This document shows, piece by piece, positions 1 through 9,024 of a stretch of 64,000 nt of DNA. The position numbers and the translations under genes are program-made. The notes under the pieces were generated by a model. It saw nothing but the letters and a program-made list of their open reading frames with translations. It did not search any database and had not been told where the DNA came from. Within the stretch, counting starts at the first letter, position 1. Each line of letters starts with the position of its first letter. The stretch comes from an uncultured Pelagibacteraceae bacterium (GTDB taxonomy: Bacteria > Pseudomonadota > Alphaproteobacteria > Pelagibacterales > Pelagibacteraceae): the NCBI GenBank assembly GCA_902595535.1, contig CACJQI010000001.1, positions 1 to 64,000 of the forward strand. Reading direction: 5' to 3'.

Positions 1-1132
1 CATAAGAAAATTTAATATTTATTCCTAAGTTTTTTGCTTCATCTATAATTTCTGACTGGGGATCTTTTCTAGTATCTAAAATTATTGGGTTTACACCATT
101 CTTTTTAAATTCAATTGCAGTCTCATAACCACTATCATTATTAGTAAAAATTAATGGTTTCTTTCCGACAAGTACTCCATAGATTTTAAGATATTCTTTT
201 GCTGCTGATGAAAGCATGACACCCGGTGTATCATTGTTTCCAAATACTAATGGTCTTTCTATTGATCCTGAAGAAATCAATACTTCTTTCGCTCTAATGT
301 ACCAAAGCCTTTGTTTTGGATGAAATTTTTTTGTTTTTGGTAAATGATCACTAATTCTTTCTGACATTACCAACATATTATGATCATAGTATCCAAATAC
401 TTGTGATCTATTTTTAACAGTTACATTTGGCATTTCTTTAAGCTCAGAAATAATTCCATCAGCCCACTCTTTACCTGTTTGATTTCCTATATTTACGTCA
501 CTAGTTAATAAAGTTCCTCCAAATCTGGATTTATCCTCTGCTAAAATTACTCTTGCTCCATTTTTTGCAGCAGCATATGCGCTTGCTAATCCAGAAGGTC
601 CTGATCCAGCTATTAATAAATCGCAATATTCATATTTATGCTCATACCTTTCTTTATCATGCTTTGTTGAAGCAACTCCTAAGCCTGCAGCTTTTCTAAT
701 AAATGGCTCGTAAACTTTATACCAAAAGCTTTTAGGCCACATAAAGGTTTTGTAATAAAAACCTGCTGGAAGAAATATTTTTAAAAAGTTATTTATTGCT
801 CCAACATCAAAGTTAACACTTGGCCAACAATTTACACTTTTAGCTTCAAGACCTTCAAAAAGTTCTTGTTCTGTAGCTTTAACATTTGGTTCAGTTTCGC
901 CATTTCTGTACAATTGTACAATCGCGTAAGGCTCATCAACTCCTGCACCAAAAAACCCTCTAGGTCTATGATATTTGAAACTTCTACCAACTAAGTGAAT
1001 TCCATTAGCTATTAATGCTGAAGCTAAAGTATCTCCTTCATAGCCATAATACGTATCCCCATTAAATTTAAATGAAAGTTTCTTTTCTCTGTTAATTAGT
1101 CCAACATCATTTAATCTAAAACTTTGTGTCAT
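1..1132 (-). CDS. soxA: Sarcosine oxidase (or N-methylglutamate dehydrogenase) alpha subunit, partial
   Basis: Partial gene: the ATG is at 1130-1132 and the frame stays open to the window edge, so only about the first 377 residues are seen. The protein opens with MTQSFRLNDVGLI, followed by a ferredoxin-like region ending near HRPRGFFGAGVDEP. A dinucleotide-binding loop, LLIAGSGPSGLASA, follows. This layout is that of the large subunit of heterotetrameric sarcosine oxidase, which oxidises N-methylglycine and passes the methyl carbon to tetrahydrofolate. The start overlaps the soxD stop by four bases (ATGA), so the genes are translationally coupled. N-methylglutamate dehydrogenase subunit MgdC has the same architecture and cannot be excluded. 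Confidence 0.88.
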   Translation of the reverse strand, partial: MTQSFRLNDVGLINREKKLSFKFNGDTYYGYEGDTLASALIANGIHLVGRSFKYHRPRGFFGAGVDEPYAIVQLYRNGETEPNVKATEQELFEGLEAKSVNCWPSVNFDVGAINNFLKIFLPAGFYYKTFMWPKSFWYKVYEPFIRKAAGLGVASTKHDKERYEHKYEYCDLLIAGSGPSGLASAYAAAKNGARVILAEDKSRFGGTLLTSDVNIGNQTGKEWADGIISELKEMPNVTVKNRSQVFGYYDHNMLVMSERISDHLPKTKKFHPKQRLWYIRAKEVLISSGSIERPLVFGNNDTPGVMLSSAAKEYLKIYGVLVGKKPLIFTNNDSGYETAIEFKKNGVNPIILDTRKDPQSEIIDEAKNLGINIKFSY

Positions 1133-1401
1133 AAAGAAATTTCCTCATCAGCCTTCAATGTTCTAAATATTTCATGAGTGGCTGTATCTCTCTCAACTTT
1201 TATCCACTGTCTACATCCTGATATGTGTTGCCACAGCTCCCAATGTTTTCCTCTTAAACTTTTTCTATTATAAACAAAATTATCCCAATCTTGATCTGAT
1301 ACTTCTTTATTTAGCTCAGGTCTTTTCACGCTCGCATCACCACCATAAGAAAATTCATTTTGTGACCTCATTCCGCAATGTGGGCATTTAATATATAGCA
1401 T
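1129..1401 (-). CDS. soxD: Sarcosine oxidase-type delta subunit
   Basis: This 90-residue protein is the small zinc subunit of heterotetrameric sarcosine oxidase. The N-terminal CPHCG motif (Cys6, Cys9) and a C-terminal HISGCRQW motif supply the expected Cys2-His-Cys zinc site. The length is normal for the family. It sits directly after soxB with no gap and overlaps soxA by four bases, in the standard order B-D-A. In methylamine-using bacteria a nearly identical subunit (MgdB) belongs to N-methylglutamate dehydrogenase, so the substrate of the complex is not fixed by this subunit. Confidence 0.9.
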   Translation of the reverse strand: MLYIKCPHCGMRSQNEFSYGGDASVKRPELNKEVSDQDWDNFVYNRKSLRGKHWELWQHISGCRQWIKVERDTATHEIFRTLKADEEISL

Positions 1402-2658
1402 TTAGGAAATCCAAGTTTTTGTGCCAAGACCTTTTTCGTCTAACAAATGACCTGTGTTAAATCGGTTAAGACTATAACCAGAATTTAATTCATGAACTCT
1501 ATCTTGCGCAATAGTATGTGCAAATGTCCAACCTGAAGCTGGAGTTGCTTTAAAACCACCATAACACCAACCACAATTTAAATATAATCCTTCGATATGA
1601 GTTTTATCAATAATTGGTGAACCATCCATTGACATGTCCATAATCCCACCCCAGGTTCTAAGCATCTTTAATTTGCTTAAAAAAGGCATCATTGCAATTC
1701 CCTCTGTAAGTACATGTTGTAGAGTTGGTAAATTTCCTCTTTGAGCATAACTATTATAACCATCCAAATCACCACCCATTACCATTTCACCTTTGTCTGA
1801 CTGGCTTATGTAAAAATGTCCTGCACCAAATGTAACAACACCATCTAAAACTGGTTTTACTGGTTCTGAAACACATGCTTGTAAGAGATGTGTTTCAATT
1901 GGTAATGTCATATTTAATTTTTCAGCTAAAATATTAGTGCTACCTGCAACACATAATCCAATTTTTTTTGCTTTGATATCACCTCTGGACGTTCTAACTC
2001 CATTTATTTTTCCACCTGATACGTCAAAACCAATTACTTCACAATTTTGAATAATATCAACACCCATTGAGTCTGCTTGTCGTGCATAACCCCATGCAAC
2101 AGCATCATGTCTTGCTGTCCCTGCGCTTGGCTGCATTAAACCTCCAAAAATTGGAAAACGAACATTTTCTGAAAAGTCTGCCATTGGAATTATTTCTCTT
2201 ACTTGTTCTCTATTTAAAAGAACTGCATCAATACCATTTAATCTCATAGAGTTACCTCTTCTTGCGTAAACATTCATTTGAGCATCTGAATGCGCAAGAT
2301 TGATAATTCCTCTAGGTGAAAACATCACATTATAGTTTAAATCCTGACTCATCTTTCTCCATAGATCCATTCCAAATTCACTAAACAATGCATTATCATC
2401 GTGCATATAGTTCGATCTTATGATGGTTGTATTTCTTCCTACGTTTCCTCCGCCAATCCAACCTTTTTCTATAATTGCTACATTGGTAATGTTATGTTCC
2501 TTAGCTAGATAATAAGCCGTAGCTAAACCATGACCGCCTCCACCAATAATAACAACATCATACTCTTTTTTTGGAGTTGGGTCTTTCCAGGCTAAGTCCC
2601 AATTTTGATGATTGGATAATGCATTTTTAACTAAATTAAAAATCGAATATTTTTGCAT
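1402..2658 (-). CDS. soxB: Sarcosine oxidase-type beta subunit, FAD/FMN flavoprotein
   Basis: This is the 418-residue catalytic flavoprotein of a heterotetrameric sarcosine oxidase. A Rossmann FAD motif GGGGHG lies at residues 39-44. The stretch TARHDAVAWG contains His184, which matches the histidine that carries covalent FMN in this family. The C-terminal GWCYGGFKATPASG segment is also typical of SoxB. It is the first gene of a soxB-soxD-soxA operon that diverges from fhs, consistent with N-methyl oxidation feeding one-carbon units into folate. MgdA of N-methylglutamate dehydrogenase is a close relative, and a gmaS/mgsABC set lies about 30 kb away, so either substrate is possible. Confidence 0.87.
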   Translation of the reverse strand: MQKYSIFNLVKNALSNHQNWDLAWKDPTPKKEYDVVIIGGGGHGLATAYYLAKEHNITNVAIIEKGWIGGGNVGRNTTIIRSNYMHDDNALFSEFGMDLWRKMSQDLNYNVMFSPRGIINLAHSDAQMNVYARRGNSMRLNGIDAVLLNREQVREIIPMADFSENVRFPIFGGLMQPSAGTARHDAVAWGYARQADSMGVDIIQNCEVIGFDVSGGKINGVRTSRGDIKAKKIGLCVAGSTNILAEKLNMTLPIETHLLQACVSEPVKPVLDGVVTFGAGHFYISQSDKGEMVMGGDLDGYNSYAQRGNLPTLQHVLTEGIAMMPFLSKLKMLRTWGGIMDMSMDGSPIIDKTHIEGLYLNCGWCYGGFKATPASGWTFAHTIAQDRVHELNSGYSLNRFNTGHLLDEKGLGTKTWIS

Positions 2659-2784
2659 GAGCCAATTTTATATAAAAGAATATAAATAGTTCTTATTTTT
2701 TTTATATATATTTTTTAGAAGTTTCCAAAAATGATAAAAAAGGATAAGAAGTCATCAAGATAACTATAACGCATAGGATTTATA

Positions 2785-4470
2785 ATGAGCGATGTGAAGT
2801 CAGATATTCAAATAGCAAGAGAAGCTAAAATGCAACCTATAAAAGATGTTTTAGCCAAGATTAATGTTCCAGATACAAGTGAAACTTTTAGTCCTATGGG
2901 TCGACATATCGCAAAAATTAATTTGGAATACTTAGATACTTTAAAAGATAAATCAGATGGCAAATTAATTCTGGTTACTGCAATAACCCCTACTCCTGCT
3001 GGAGAAGGTAAAACTACTACATCGGTTGGATTAAGTGATGGGCTAAATAAAATTGGCAAAAAATCTATTGTTTGCCTTAGAGAACCAAGTCTTGGTCCAT
3101 CTTTTGGAATGAAAGGCGGAGCTGCGGGTGGCGGTTATGCTCAAGTTGTTCCAATGGAACAAATTAATTTGCATTTTACAGGTGACTTTCATGCAATAAC
3201 TTCAGCACATAATTTACTTTCAGCTTTAATAGATAATCATATTTATTGGGGAAATAAACTTAACATAGATATTAGAAGAGTTGTTTGGAAACGAGTTATG
3301 GATATGAATGATAGATCATTAAGATCTATTGTTGTTGATTTAGGAGGTGTAGCTAATGGTTATCCTAGACAAGATGGTTTTGACATAACTGTTGCTTCAG
3401 AAATAATGGCAATATTTTGCCTAGCTACAGATTTACAAGATTTAGAAAAAAGAATTGGAAATATTACAATTGCTTATACTAGAGACAAAAAAGCTATCTA
3501 TGCAAAAGATTTAAATGCTCAAGGTCCAATGACTGTTCTTTTAAAGGAGGCTATTAGACCTAATGTCACCCAAACTTTAGAAAATAACCCAGCTATAATT
3601 CATGGTGGACCATTTGCAAATATTGCCCATGGATGCAATTCGGTTATAGCAACGAAAGCTGGTTTAAAATTATCAGATTATGTTGTTACTGAAGCAGGAT
3701 TTGGCGCTGATCTTGGTGCAGAAAAGTTTTTAGATATAAAATGTAGAAAATCTGGAATTAAACCAGACTGCGTAGTTATTGTTGCAACAATTAGAGCGCT
3801 AAAAATGCATGGAGGAGTTGCAAAGGATGATTTAAAAAAAGAGGATGTTGAAGCATTAAAAAAAGGATTAATTAATTTAGAAAGACACATTAACAATACG
3901 AGAAAATTTGGTCTTCCAGTTACAATTGCTGTAAATCATTTTATTACTGATACAGATAATGAAATGAATGCACTACTTGATTTTTGTAAAACTCAAGGAG
4001 TAAAAGCTTCAAAATGTACTCATTGGTCCCATGGTGGAGAAGGAACAAAAGAATTAGCTCAAAACGTAGCTGAAATCTGTGAAGAAAATAAAAATACTTT
4101 TAAATATTTATATGAGGATAAATTACCATTATTTAAAAAAATAGAAAAAATTGCTCAGGAAATTTATCACGCAAGTGATGTGGTTGCTGACACTAAAGTT
4201 AGACAGCAGTTAAAAGATTTTGAGGATAAAGGTTACGGCAATCTACCCGTGTGTATTGCTAAAACTCAATATAGCTTTTCAACAGATCCAAATTTAAAAG
4301 GAGCACCGACTGGTCATGTTTTGCCAGTAAGAGAAGTAAGATTATCTTCAGGTGCAGAATTTATTGTTGTTGTATGTGGAGAAATAATGACAATGCCAGG
4401 ATTACCAAGAGTACCAGCAGCAGATTCCATTAAGTTGAATAAAGATGGAGAAATAGAGGGCTTGTTTTAA
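2785..4470 (+). CDS. fhs: Formate-tetrahydrofolate ligase
   Basis: This 561-residue protein is formate-tetrahydrofolate ligase, which makes 10-formyl-THF from formate, THF and ATP and can run in reverse to conserve ATP from oxidised C1 units. The family P-loop TPAGEGKTT is at residues 70-78, followed by the conserved [20 protein letters not shown] block and [16 protein letters not shown]. The C-terminal [12 protein letters not shown] segment is also characteristic, and the length is normal. It is transcribed away from the sox operon across a 126-base AT-rich gap. The location suggests coupling of methyl-group oxidation to formate, as proposed for SAR11 C1 metabolism. Confidence 0.97.
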   Translation: MSDVKSDIQIAREAKMQPIKDVLAKINVPDTSETFSPMGRHIAKINLEYLDTLKDKSDGKLILVTAITPTPAGEGKTTTSVGLSDGLNKIGKKSIVCLREPSLGPSFGMKGGAAGGGYAQVVPMEQINLHFTGDFHAITSAHNLLSALIDNHIYWGNKLNIDIRRVVWKRVMDMNDRSLRSIVVDLGGVANGYPRQDGFDITVASEIMAIFCLATDLQDLEKRIGNITIAYTRDKKAIYAKDLNAQGPMTVLLKEAIRPNVTQTLENNPAIIHGGPFANIAHGCNSVIATKAGLKLSDYVVTEAGFGADLGAEKFLDIKCRKSGIKPDCVVIVATIRALKMHGGVAKDDLKKEDVEALKKGLINLERHINNTRKFGLPVTIAVNHFITDTDNEMNALLDFCKTQGVKASKCTHWSHGGEGTKELAQNVAEICEENKNTFKYLYEDKLPLFKKIEKIAQEIYHASDVVADTKVRQQLKDFEDKGYGNLPVCIAKTQYSFSTDPNLKGAPTGHVLPVREVRLSSGAEFIVVVCGEIMTMPGLPRVPAADSIKLNKDGEIEGLF

Positions 4471-4474
4471 AAGA

Positions 4475-5257
4475 TTAAGCTATCAAATTTAGCCAGTTTT
4501 TTAGCTCTCTCATTCTAGATTCTTTTTTGGTAATTTTATTTTCATTTTCAATCATTTTGATATGAGATTCTAAATCTTTTTCATCTGAAAATGATTTGTT
4601 TTCAAGAAGTCTCTCTCTTCTAAATCTTATTAAAGTAATCATTTTGTCATAGGTGATTTCTGGATGATATTGAATACCCCAAATTTTACTAAACTCTGTT
4701 TCAAAATTTAAAGCCATTACATTGTTGACTTTATTTGATGAGAGTAAAATTGCATCCTTTGGTAAAGTCACTACCTCGTCATAATTAAAAGCAGGTGTAT
4801 TAAAAATTTTATCTTTATCTTTATATATTGGATGATTTAATCCATCGTTATTAATTATAATATCATGCGCTATTCCTCTATGAGCACCATTTTGGCCTCT
4901 TTTAACCATGCCGCCTGCAGCCGTAACAGCCACTTGCATCCCCCAACAAATTGCAAGAATATTTTTAATTCTTTTTTGACACTCTTTCATAAATTCAATT
5001 TGTCTTCTAATTTCTATTGTATCGCTATAGATATTAAGACTGCTACCACCCCAAATGAGACCATCATATTCATTTAAGTCTTTAACTTTATCAAAAATAT
5101 CTTTATCGGAAGATGGATTTACTGCATCAATTTCAAGATTATTTGTATAATAGCTTATACTTTCTTGGAGACTTTCCGTATGTGTTTTAATTCCGTTCTC
5201 AGTAAATTCTTGATTTGCTTCCTTCAAATTTCCTTCAACAAGTAAAATTTTTTTCAT
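4475..5257 (-). CDS. Class I glutamine amidotransferase-like protein
   Basis: This 260-residue protein has a class I glutamine amidotransferase fold related to the GuaA glutaminase domain. The nucleophile Cys104 lies in LAICWGMQ, and the partner residues His198 and Glu200 lie in IQYHPE. No synthase domain is attached. It is the last gene of a glycerol-type operon, overlapping the alcohol dehydrogenase stop by one base (TAATG). Such stand-alone proteins can hydrolyse gamma-glutamyl compounds or supply ammonia to a partner. The true substrate is unknown; a gamma-glutamyl hydrolase role is inference only. It ends tail-to-tail with fhs, four bases away. Confidence 0.8.
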   Translation of the reverse strand: MKKILLVEGNLKEANQEFTENGIKTHTESLQESISYYTNNLEIDAVNPSSDKDIFDKVKDLNEYDGLIWGGSSLNIYSDTIEIRRQIEFMKECQKRIKNILAICWGMQVAVTAAGGMVKRGQNGAHRGIAHDIIINNDGLNHPIYKDKDKIFNTPAFNYDEVVTLPKDAILLSSNKVNNVMALNFETEFSKIWGIQYHPEITYDKMITLIRFRRERLLENKSFSDEKDLESHIKMIENENKITKKESRMRELKNWLNLIA

Positions 5258-6414
5258 TAAAACAATTCTCCATTAATACTATGTTGATATAAAGTTTTCA
5301 TATCAGCTACGGTTAATTTTTTTGGATTACCATTTGTTGAAGGGTCAGCATATGCCATTTCTGATAATTTATCTAAGTCAATTTTTTCTTTTTCAACTAT
5401 TTCAGAAAGTTTATGAGGAATATTAAATTCTTTTCTAAGATCCAAAATCCATTGAAGAAAATGGTCAAAAGATTTTTCTAAACCTATATAGTCACATGCA
5501 GATATAATTTTTTTAGAAATTTCTGCCTTATTAAAAGTTAATACGTATGGCATAAATATAGCATTTGATAAACCATGATGAACATTAAATTGTGCATTTA
5601 CTGGATGACTTAAAGAATGAATCGCGCCCAATCCTTTTTGAAAAGCCGTAGAGCCCATACTGGCTGCTGCTAACATTTCTAATCTTGCATCAATATTTTT
5701 TCCATTCTTAACAGCTTCAATCAAAGAATTTTTTACTAATCTCATGCCCTCTAAAGCAATTCCATCTGCCATAGGATGAAATCCTGGTGCACAAAATGCT
5801 TCTAAATTATGAGCCAAAGCATCCATACCTGTTGCTGCTGTGATTCTTGGTGGAAGATCTAAAGTTAATTTAGGATCAAGTATTACAATTGTAGGTAAAA
5901 ATTTTGGATGAAAAATTATTTTTTTAACACCCGTCTCCTCATTAATTATTGCTGAAGCTCTTCCAGTTTCTGATCCTGTTCCAGCTGTAGTAGGTAAAGC
6001 GACAATTGGGGAAATTTTAGTTTCATCTGCTCTTTTCCAATAATCTCCAATGTCCTCAAAATCCCATATGGGTCTTGTTTGACCACACATGAAAGCGATT
6101 GCTTTTCCAACATCTAACGCACTGCCACCACCAAATGCTATAACACCATCGCATGAATTATTATTATAAATTTTCACTCCTTCAGTAATATTTTTACCTG
6201 TTGGGTTCCCTGTAAATTCTGAAAAGATATCTAATTTACCTAATACATTTTTTAGATTTGAAATAATTTCAACTGTCATTGGTAAAGAGATTAAATCTTT
6301 ATCGGTTACAAATAATGGTTTATTTATTTTTGAGACATTGCACGCCTCAATTAAATCTGAAGATCTTCCTTCACCAACCCAAACGTTTGTTGGATAATTC
6401 CAATTTGATTTCAT
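5257..6414 (-). CDS. Iron-containing alcohol dehydrogenase
   Basis: This 385-residue group III (iron-dependent) alcohol dehydrogenase has the NAD-binding signature FGGGSALDVGKA and PTTAGTGSETG. The metal-binding region contains GMDALAHNLEA and the later histidines of HSLSHPV and NVHHGLSNAI, in the family order. The enzyme should oxidise a primary alcohol or reduce an aldehyde; an iron alcohol dehydrogenase has been linked to methanol and other small alcohols in SAR11. Here it lies in one operon with glycerol kinase and a glycerol-3-phosphate dehydrogenase-like gene (the latter ends on the base before this ATG), so glycerol, a glycerol derivative or glyceraldehyde is also plausible. Confidence 0.88.
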   Translation of the reverse strand: MKSNWNYPTNVWVGEGRSSDLIEACNVSKINKPLFVTDKDLISLPMTVEIISNLKNVLGKLDIFSEFTGNPTGKNITEGVKIYNNNSCDGVIAFGGGSALDVGKAIAFMCGQTRPIWDFEDIGDYWKRADETKISPIVALPTTAGTGSETGRASAIINEETGVKKIIFHPKFLPTIVILDPKLTLDLPPRITAATGMDALAHNLEAFCAPGFHPMADGIALEGMRLVKNSLIEAVKNGKNIDARLEMLAAASMGSTAFQKGLGAIHSLSHPVNAQFNVHHGLSNAIFMPYVLTFNKAEISKKIISACDYIGLEKSFDHFLQWILDLRKEFNIPHKLSEIVEKEKIDLDKLSEMAYADPSTNGNPKKLTVADMKTLYQHSINGELF

Positions 6415-7443
6415 TTACCAGTTAATTTCTAATTTTTTATTTTCACATATAGTTCGTAACATACTAAACATAAGTGGAAAGTGTTGAGGATTTAAGTCTT
6501 GTAAAATTTTTGGTCCTATTTCTAATGCTAATTGTGCACCTTCAACTGTAATATTTTTCATAAATTTTTCTTTTGCATCATTATACAAATAACCTTCTCC
6601 TAAATATTTTCCCATTAAACTATTTCTACCTCCAATAGCGCTCACATATAAATCTCCAAGACCTGATAAACCATATACAGTCTCTGATTTACCTCCATAG
6701 TGAGATACAAACTCAACCATCTCTGAAATAGATCTATGAATTAAAGATGCTGCTGTATTTAAAAAAAATTTAGATTGAATTTCTTTAGGAGCTTTAGAAT
6801 TACTTAATCCTTCAGACGCACCGATTAACATAGAATAAATATTTTTAATTGCACCTGATAATTCTACGCCATTAATATCCTCAGAAATTTCAGTAGAATA
6901 ATAATTTGTAGAAATAATTTCTTTTAATGATTGAGACTCTTTAATATTTTGATTTGCTATAACCGTGCCTGTTCTCATCTTATTTGCTAATCCAGCAGCT
7001 AAACAAGGTCCTTTAATAGCTGAAATATTAATTTCAGAATGACCATCCTTACCTAAGAGATCTTTAATCTTATCTGAAAGCGTTGTAAGTTCATTATTAT
7101 GAACTGATAAACCTTTTGTTAATAAGACAATTGGTATTCTTTTTTTATAATTTTTTGATATTTGTTTAACAAACCATTCAATACCTATTGAGCTTACACC
7201 ACATACTAAAATATCGAAATCTTGTTCTAAAATAGTTTGTAATTTTTCAAATTTTTCAAATTTAATTTCATTTGATAATTTAGTTTTTAATACTGGATGA
7301 GTTTGATTATCTATCTTTATTTTTTCTATTAAATCATTTTCTAAATGAGTTCCTACTATTGTTACATGATTTTTGTTATCAATGCAGGGTACTGCAAAAG
7401 CAGATCCCATTGCACCTGCACCTATAATAATTATTTTTTTCAT
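6415..7443 (-). CDS. NAD(P)-dependent glycerol-3-phosphate dehydrogenase-like protein
   Basis: This 342-residue protein resembles GpsA, which interconverts glycerol-3-phosphate and dihydroxyacetone phosphate. It has an N-terminal Rossmann motif IGAGAMGSA (residues 7-15), a TKGL segment, IKGPCLAAGLA, and the ELSGAIKNIYSM stretch that carries the catalytic lysine. The sequence is divergent, and SAR11 would be expected to have a separate housekeeping gpsA for lipid synthesis, so this copy is probably catabolic. It follows glpK by nine bases and abuts the alcohol dehydrogenase, which supports glycerol use: phosphorylation by GlpK, then oxidation here instead of by a membrane GlpD. Confidence 0.85.
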   Translation of the reverse strand: MKKIIIIGAGAMGSAFAVPCIDNKNHVTIVGTHLENDLIEKIKIDNQTHPVLKTKLSNEIKFEKFEKLQTILEQDFDILVCGVSSIGIEWFVKQISKNYKKRIPIVLLTKGLSVHNNELTTLSDKIKDLLGKDGHSEINISAIKGPCLAAGLANKMRTGTVIANQNIKESQSLKEIISTNYYSTEISEDINGVELSGAIKNIYSMLIGASEGLSNSKAPKEIQSKFFLNTAASLIHRSISEMVEFVSHYGGKSETVYGLSGLGDLYVSAIGGRNSLMGKYLGEGYLYNDAKEKFMKNITVEGAQLALEIGPKILQDLNPQHFPLMFSMLRTICENKKLEINW

Positions 7444-7452
7444 AAGCTAAAA

Positions 7453-8931
7453 TTAAGCTAAAGTTTTTCTAATTGCTTGTTGCCACCCTTGCAACAGGTT
7501 ATTTCTTAATTTTTTGCTGATTTTTGGTTGAAAATTTGCATCTTTTTTCCATTTATATTTTATTTCATTTAGAGACTTAAACTCACCCGCTTGATAAGCT
7601 GCAAAGAAAGCTGCTCCAAGAGCTGTGGTTTCTTTAATCTTTGGTCTTAGTATATGGGTATTTAGAACATCTGATAAAAATTGTGCGAACCAATTGTTTG
7701 CTACCATCCCTCCATCAACTTTAATTATTTTGGTTTTTGGCCCATCTTTCCTCATAGCTTCAAATAAATCATAACTTTGATAAGCAACTGACTCTACGAC
7801 AGCTCTTACTAAATTCTTCCAATCTGAGTTTCTTGTTAGTCCTGTTATAATTCCTCTAGACTCTGAATTCCAGTAAGGAGCTCCCAAGCCTGTGAACGCT
7901 GGAACAACATAAATTCCATCATTACTTTTTTTTGATTTTGCAATTTTTTCTGTTTCATAAGCATTGTCTATTAATTTAATTTTATCTCTTAACCATTGAA
8001 CACCAGCACCAGCAATAAAGATTGAACCTTCTAAAGCATATGTATTTTTATTTTTTAATTGATAACAAATTGTAGTTAATAGTTTATTCTTTGATAAAAT
8101 TTTCTTATTTCCAGTATTCATTATTGCAAAAGCACCTGTTCCATATGTGCATTTAACAGAACCTTTTTGAAAACAAGCCTGACCCACAGCTGCAGCTTGT
8201 TGATCTCCTAAAACTGAATTAATTGGAATTTCTTTTCCTAAAATTTTTTTAGAAGTTGATCCAAAATAATCAGCAGAATTTTTAACTTTTGGTAAAATTG
8301 ACTTAGGTATACCTATTTTTTTTAGAATTTCATCATCCCACTTATTTGAATTGATATTATACATTAAAGTTCTGCTAGCATTAGTTGCGTCAGTTAAATG
8401 ACTTTTTCTATTTGTTAATCTCCATATTAAAAAAGTATCTATAGTTCCAAACATAAGTTGATTATTCTTTAAAAGTTTTTTTGTTGATGAAATATTGTTT
8501 AAAATCCACTTAATTTTTGTTGCAGAAAAATATGGATCAATAAATAGTCCAGTTTTCTTCCTAAATAAATTTTCTAATTTTCTTTTTTTTAAATTTTCAC
8601 AAATTTTATTTGTTCTTCTGTCTTGCCAAACAATTGCGTTGTAAACTGGTTTGCCAGTTTTTTTGTCCCATAATATTGTCGTTTCTCTCTGATTTGTTAT
8701 TCCTATTGTAATAATTTTAGCTTTAATTTTGTTACTTTTTTTAATTACGTCTTTTATTGATTTTAAAGTTACTCTCCAAATTTCCTCTGGATCATGCTCA
8801 ACCCAGCCTAGATTTGGAAATATTTGTTTAAATTCATATTGCGATGAAAAAATTTTATTTCCATTAAGATCAAATAAGATTGATCTCGACGATGTTGTTC
8901 CTTGATCTATAGATAGTATTAATTTTTTCAA
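7453..8931 (-). CDS. glpK: Glycerol kinase
   Basis: This 492-residue FGGY-family kinase phosphorylates glycerol with ATP. The N-terminal LSIDQGTTSSRS phosphate-binding motif, the GITNQRETTI and NAIVWQDRR segments and the C-terminal KVDGGMVANNW and ETTALGAAFFA motifs are diagnostic for glycerol kinase. The start codon is TTG (complement of 8929-8931); no better upstream ATG exists and the protein begins exactly where the family does. It leads an operon with a GpsA-like dehydrogenase, an iron alcohol dehydrogenase and an amidotransferase. It diverges from tmm across about 90 bases. No glycerol facilitator or ABC importer for glycerol lies next to it. Confidence 0.95.
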   Translation of the reverse strand: MKKLILSIDQGTTSSRSILFDLNGNKIFSSQYEFKQIFPNLGWVEHDPEEIWRVTLKSIKDVIKKSNKIKAKIITIGITNQRETTILWDKKTGKPVYNAIVWQDRRTNKICENLKKRKLENLFRKKTGLFIDPYFSATKIKWILNNISSTKKLLKNNQLMFGTIDTFLIWRLTNRKSHLTDATNASRTLMYNINSNKWDDEILKKIGIPKSILPKVKNSADYFGSTSKKILGKEIPINSVLGDQQAAAVGQACFQKGSVKCTYGTGAFAIMNTGNKKILSKNKLLTTICYQLKNKNTYALEGSIFIAGAGVQWLRDKIKLIDNAYETEKIAKSKKSNDGIYVVPAFTGLGAPYWNSESRGIITGLTRNSDWKNLVRAVVESVAYQSYDLFEAMRKDGPKTKIIKVDGGMVANNWFAQFLSDVLNTHILRPKIKETTALGAAFFAAYQAGEFKSLNEIKYKWKKDANFQPKISKKLRNNLLQGWQQAIRKTLA

Positions 8932-9024
8932 AAATTCTCACTTCAATTAGATTTTTTTCATTGTAATTTTTGGAAAATTGTTAGTAAAGTATATTAATTA
9001 AATTTTATACCGGAGTAATTAATA

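Noticed and set aside
2659..2784. Glycine-type riboswitch between soxB and fhs.
   Set aside because: No GC-containing stems or tandem aptamer pattern; the gap looks like overlapping promoters only.
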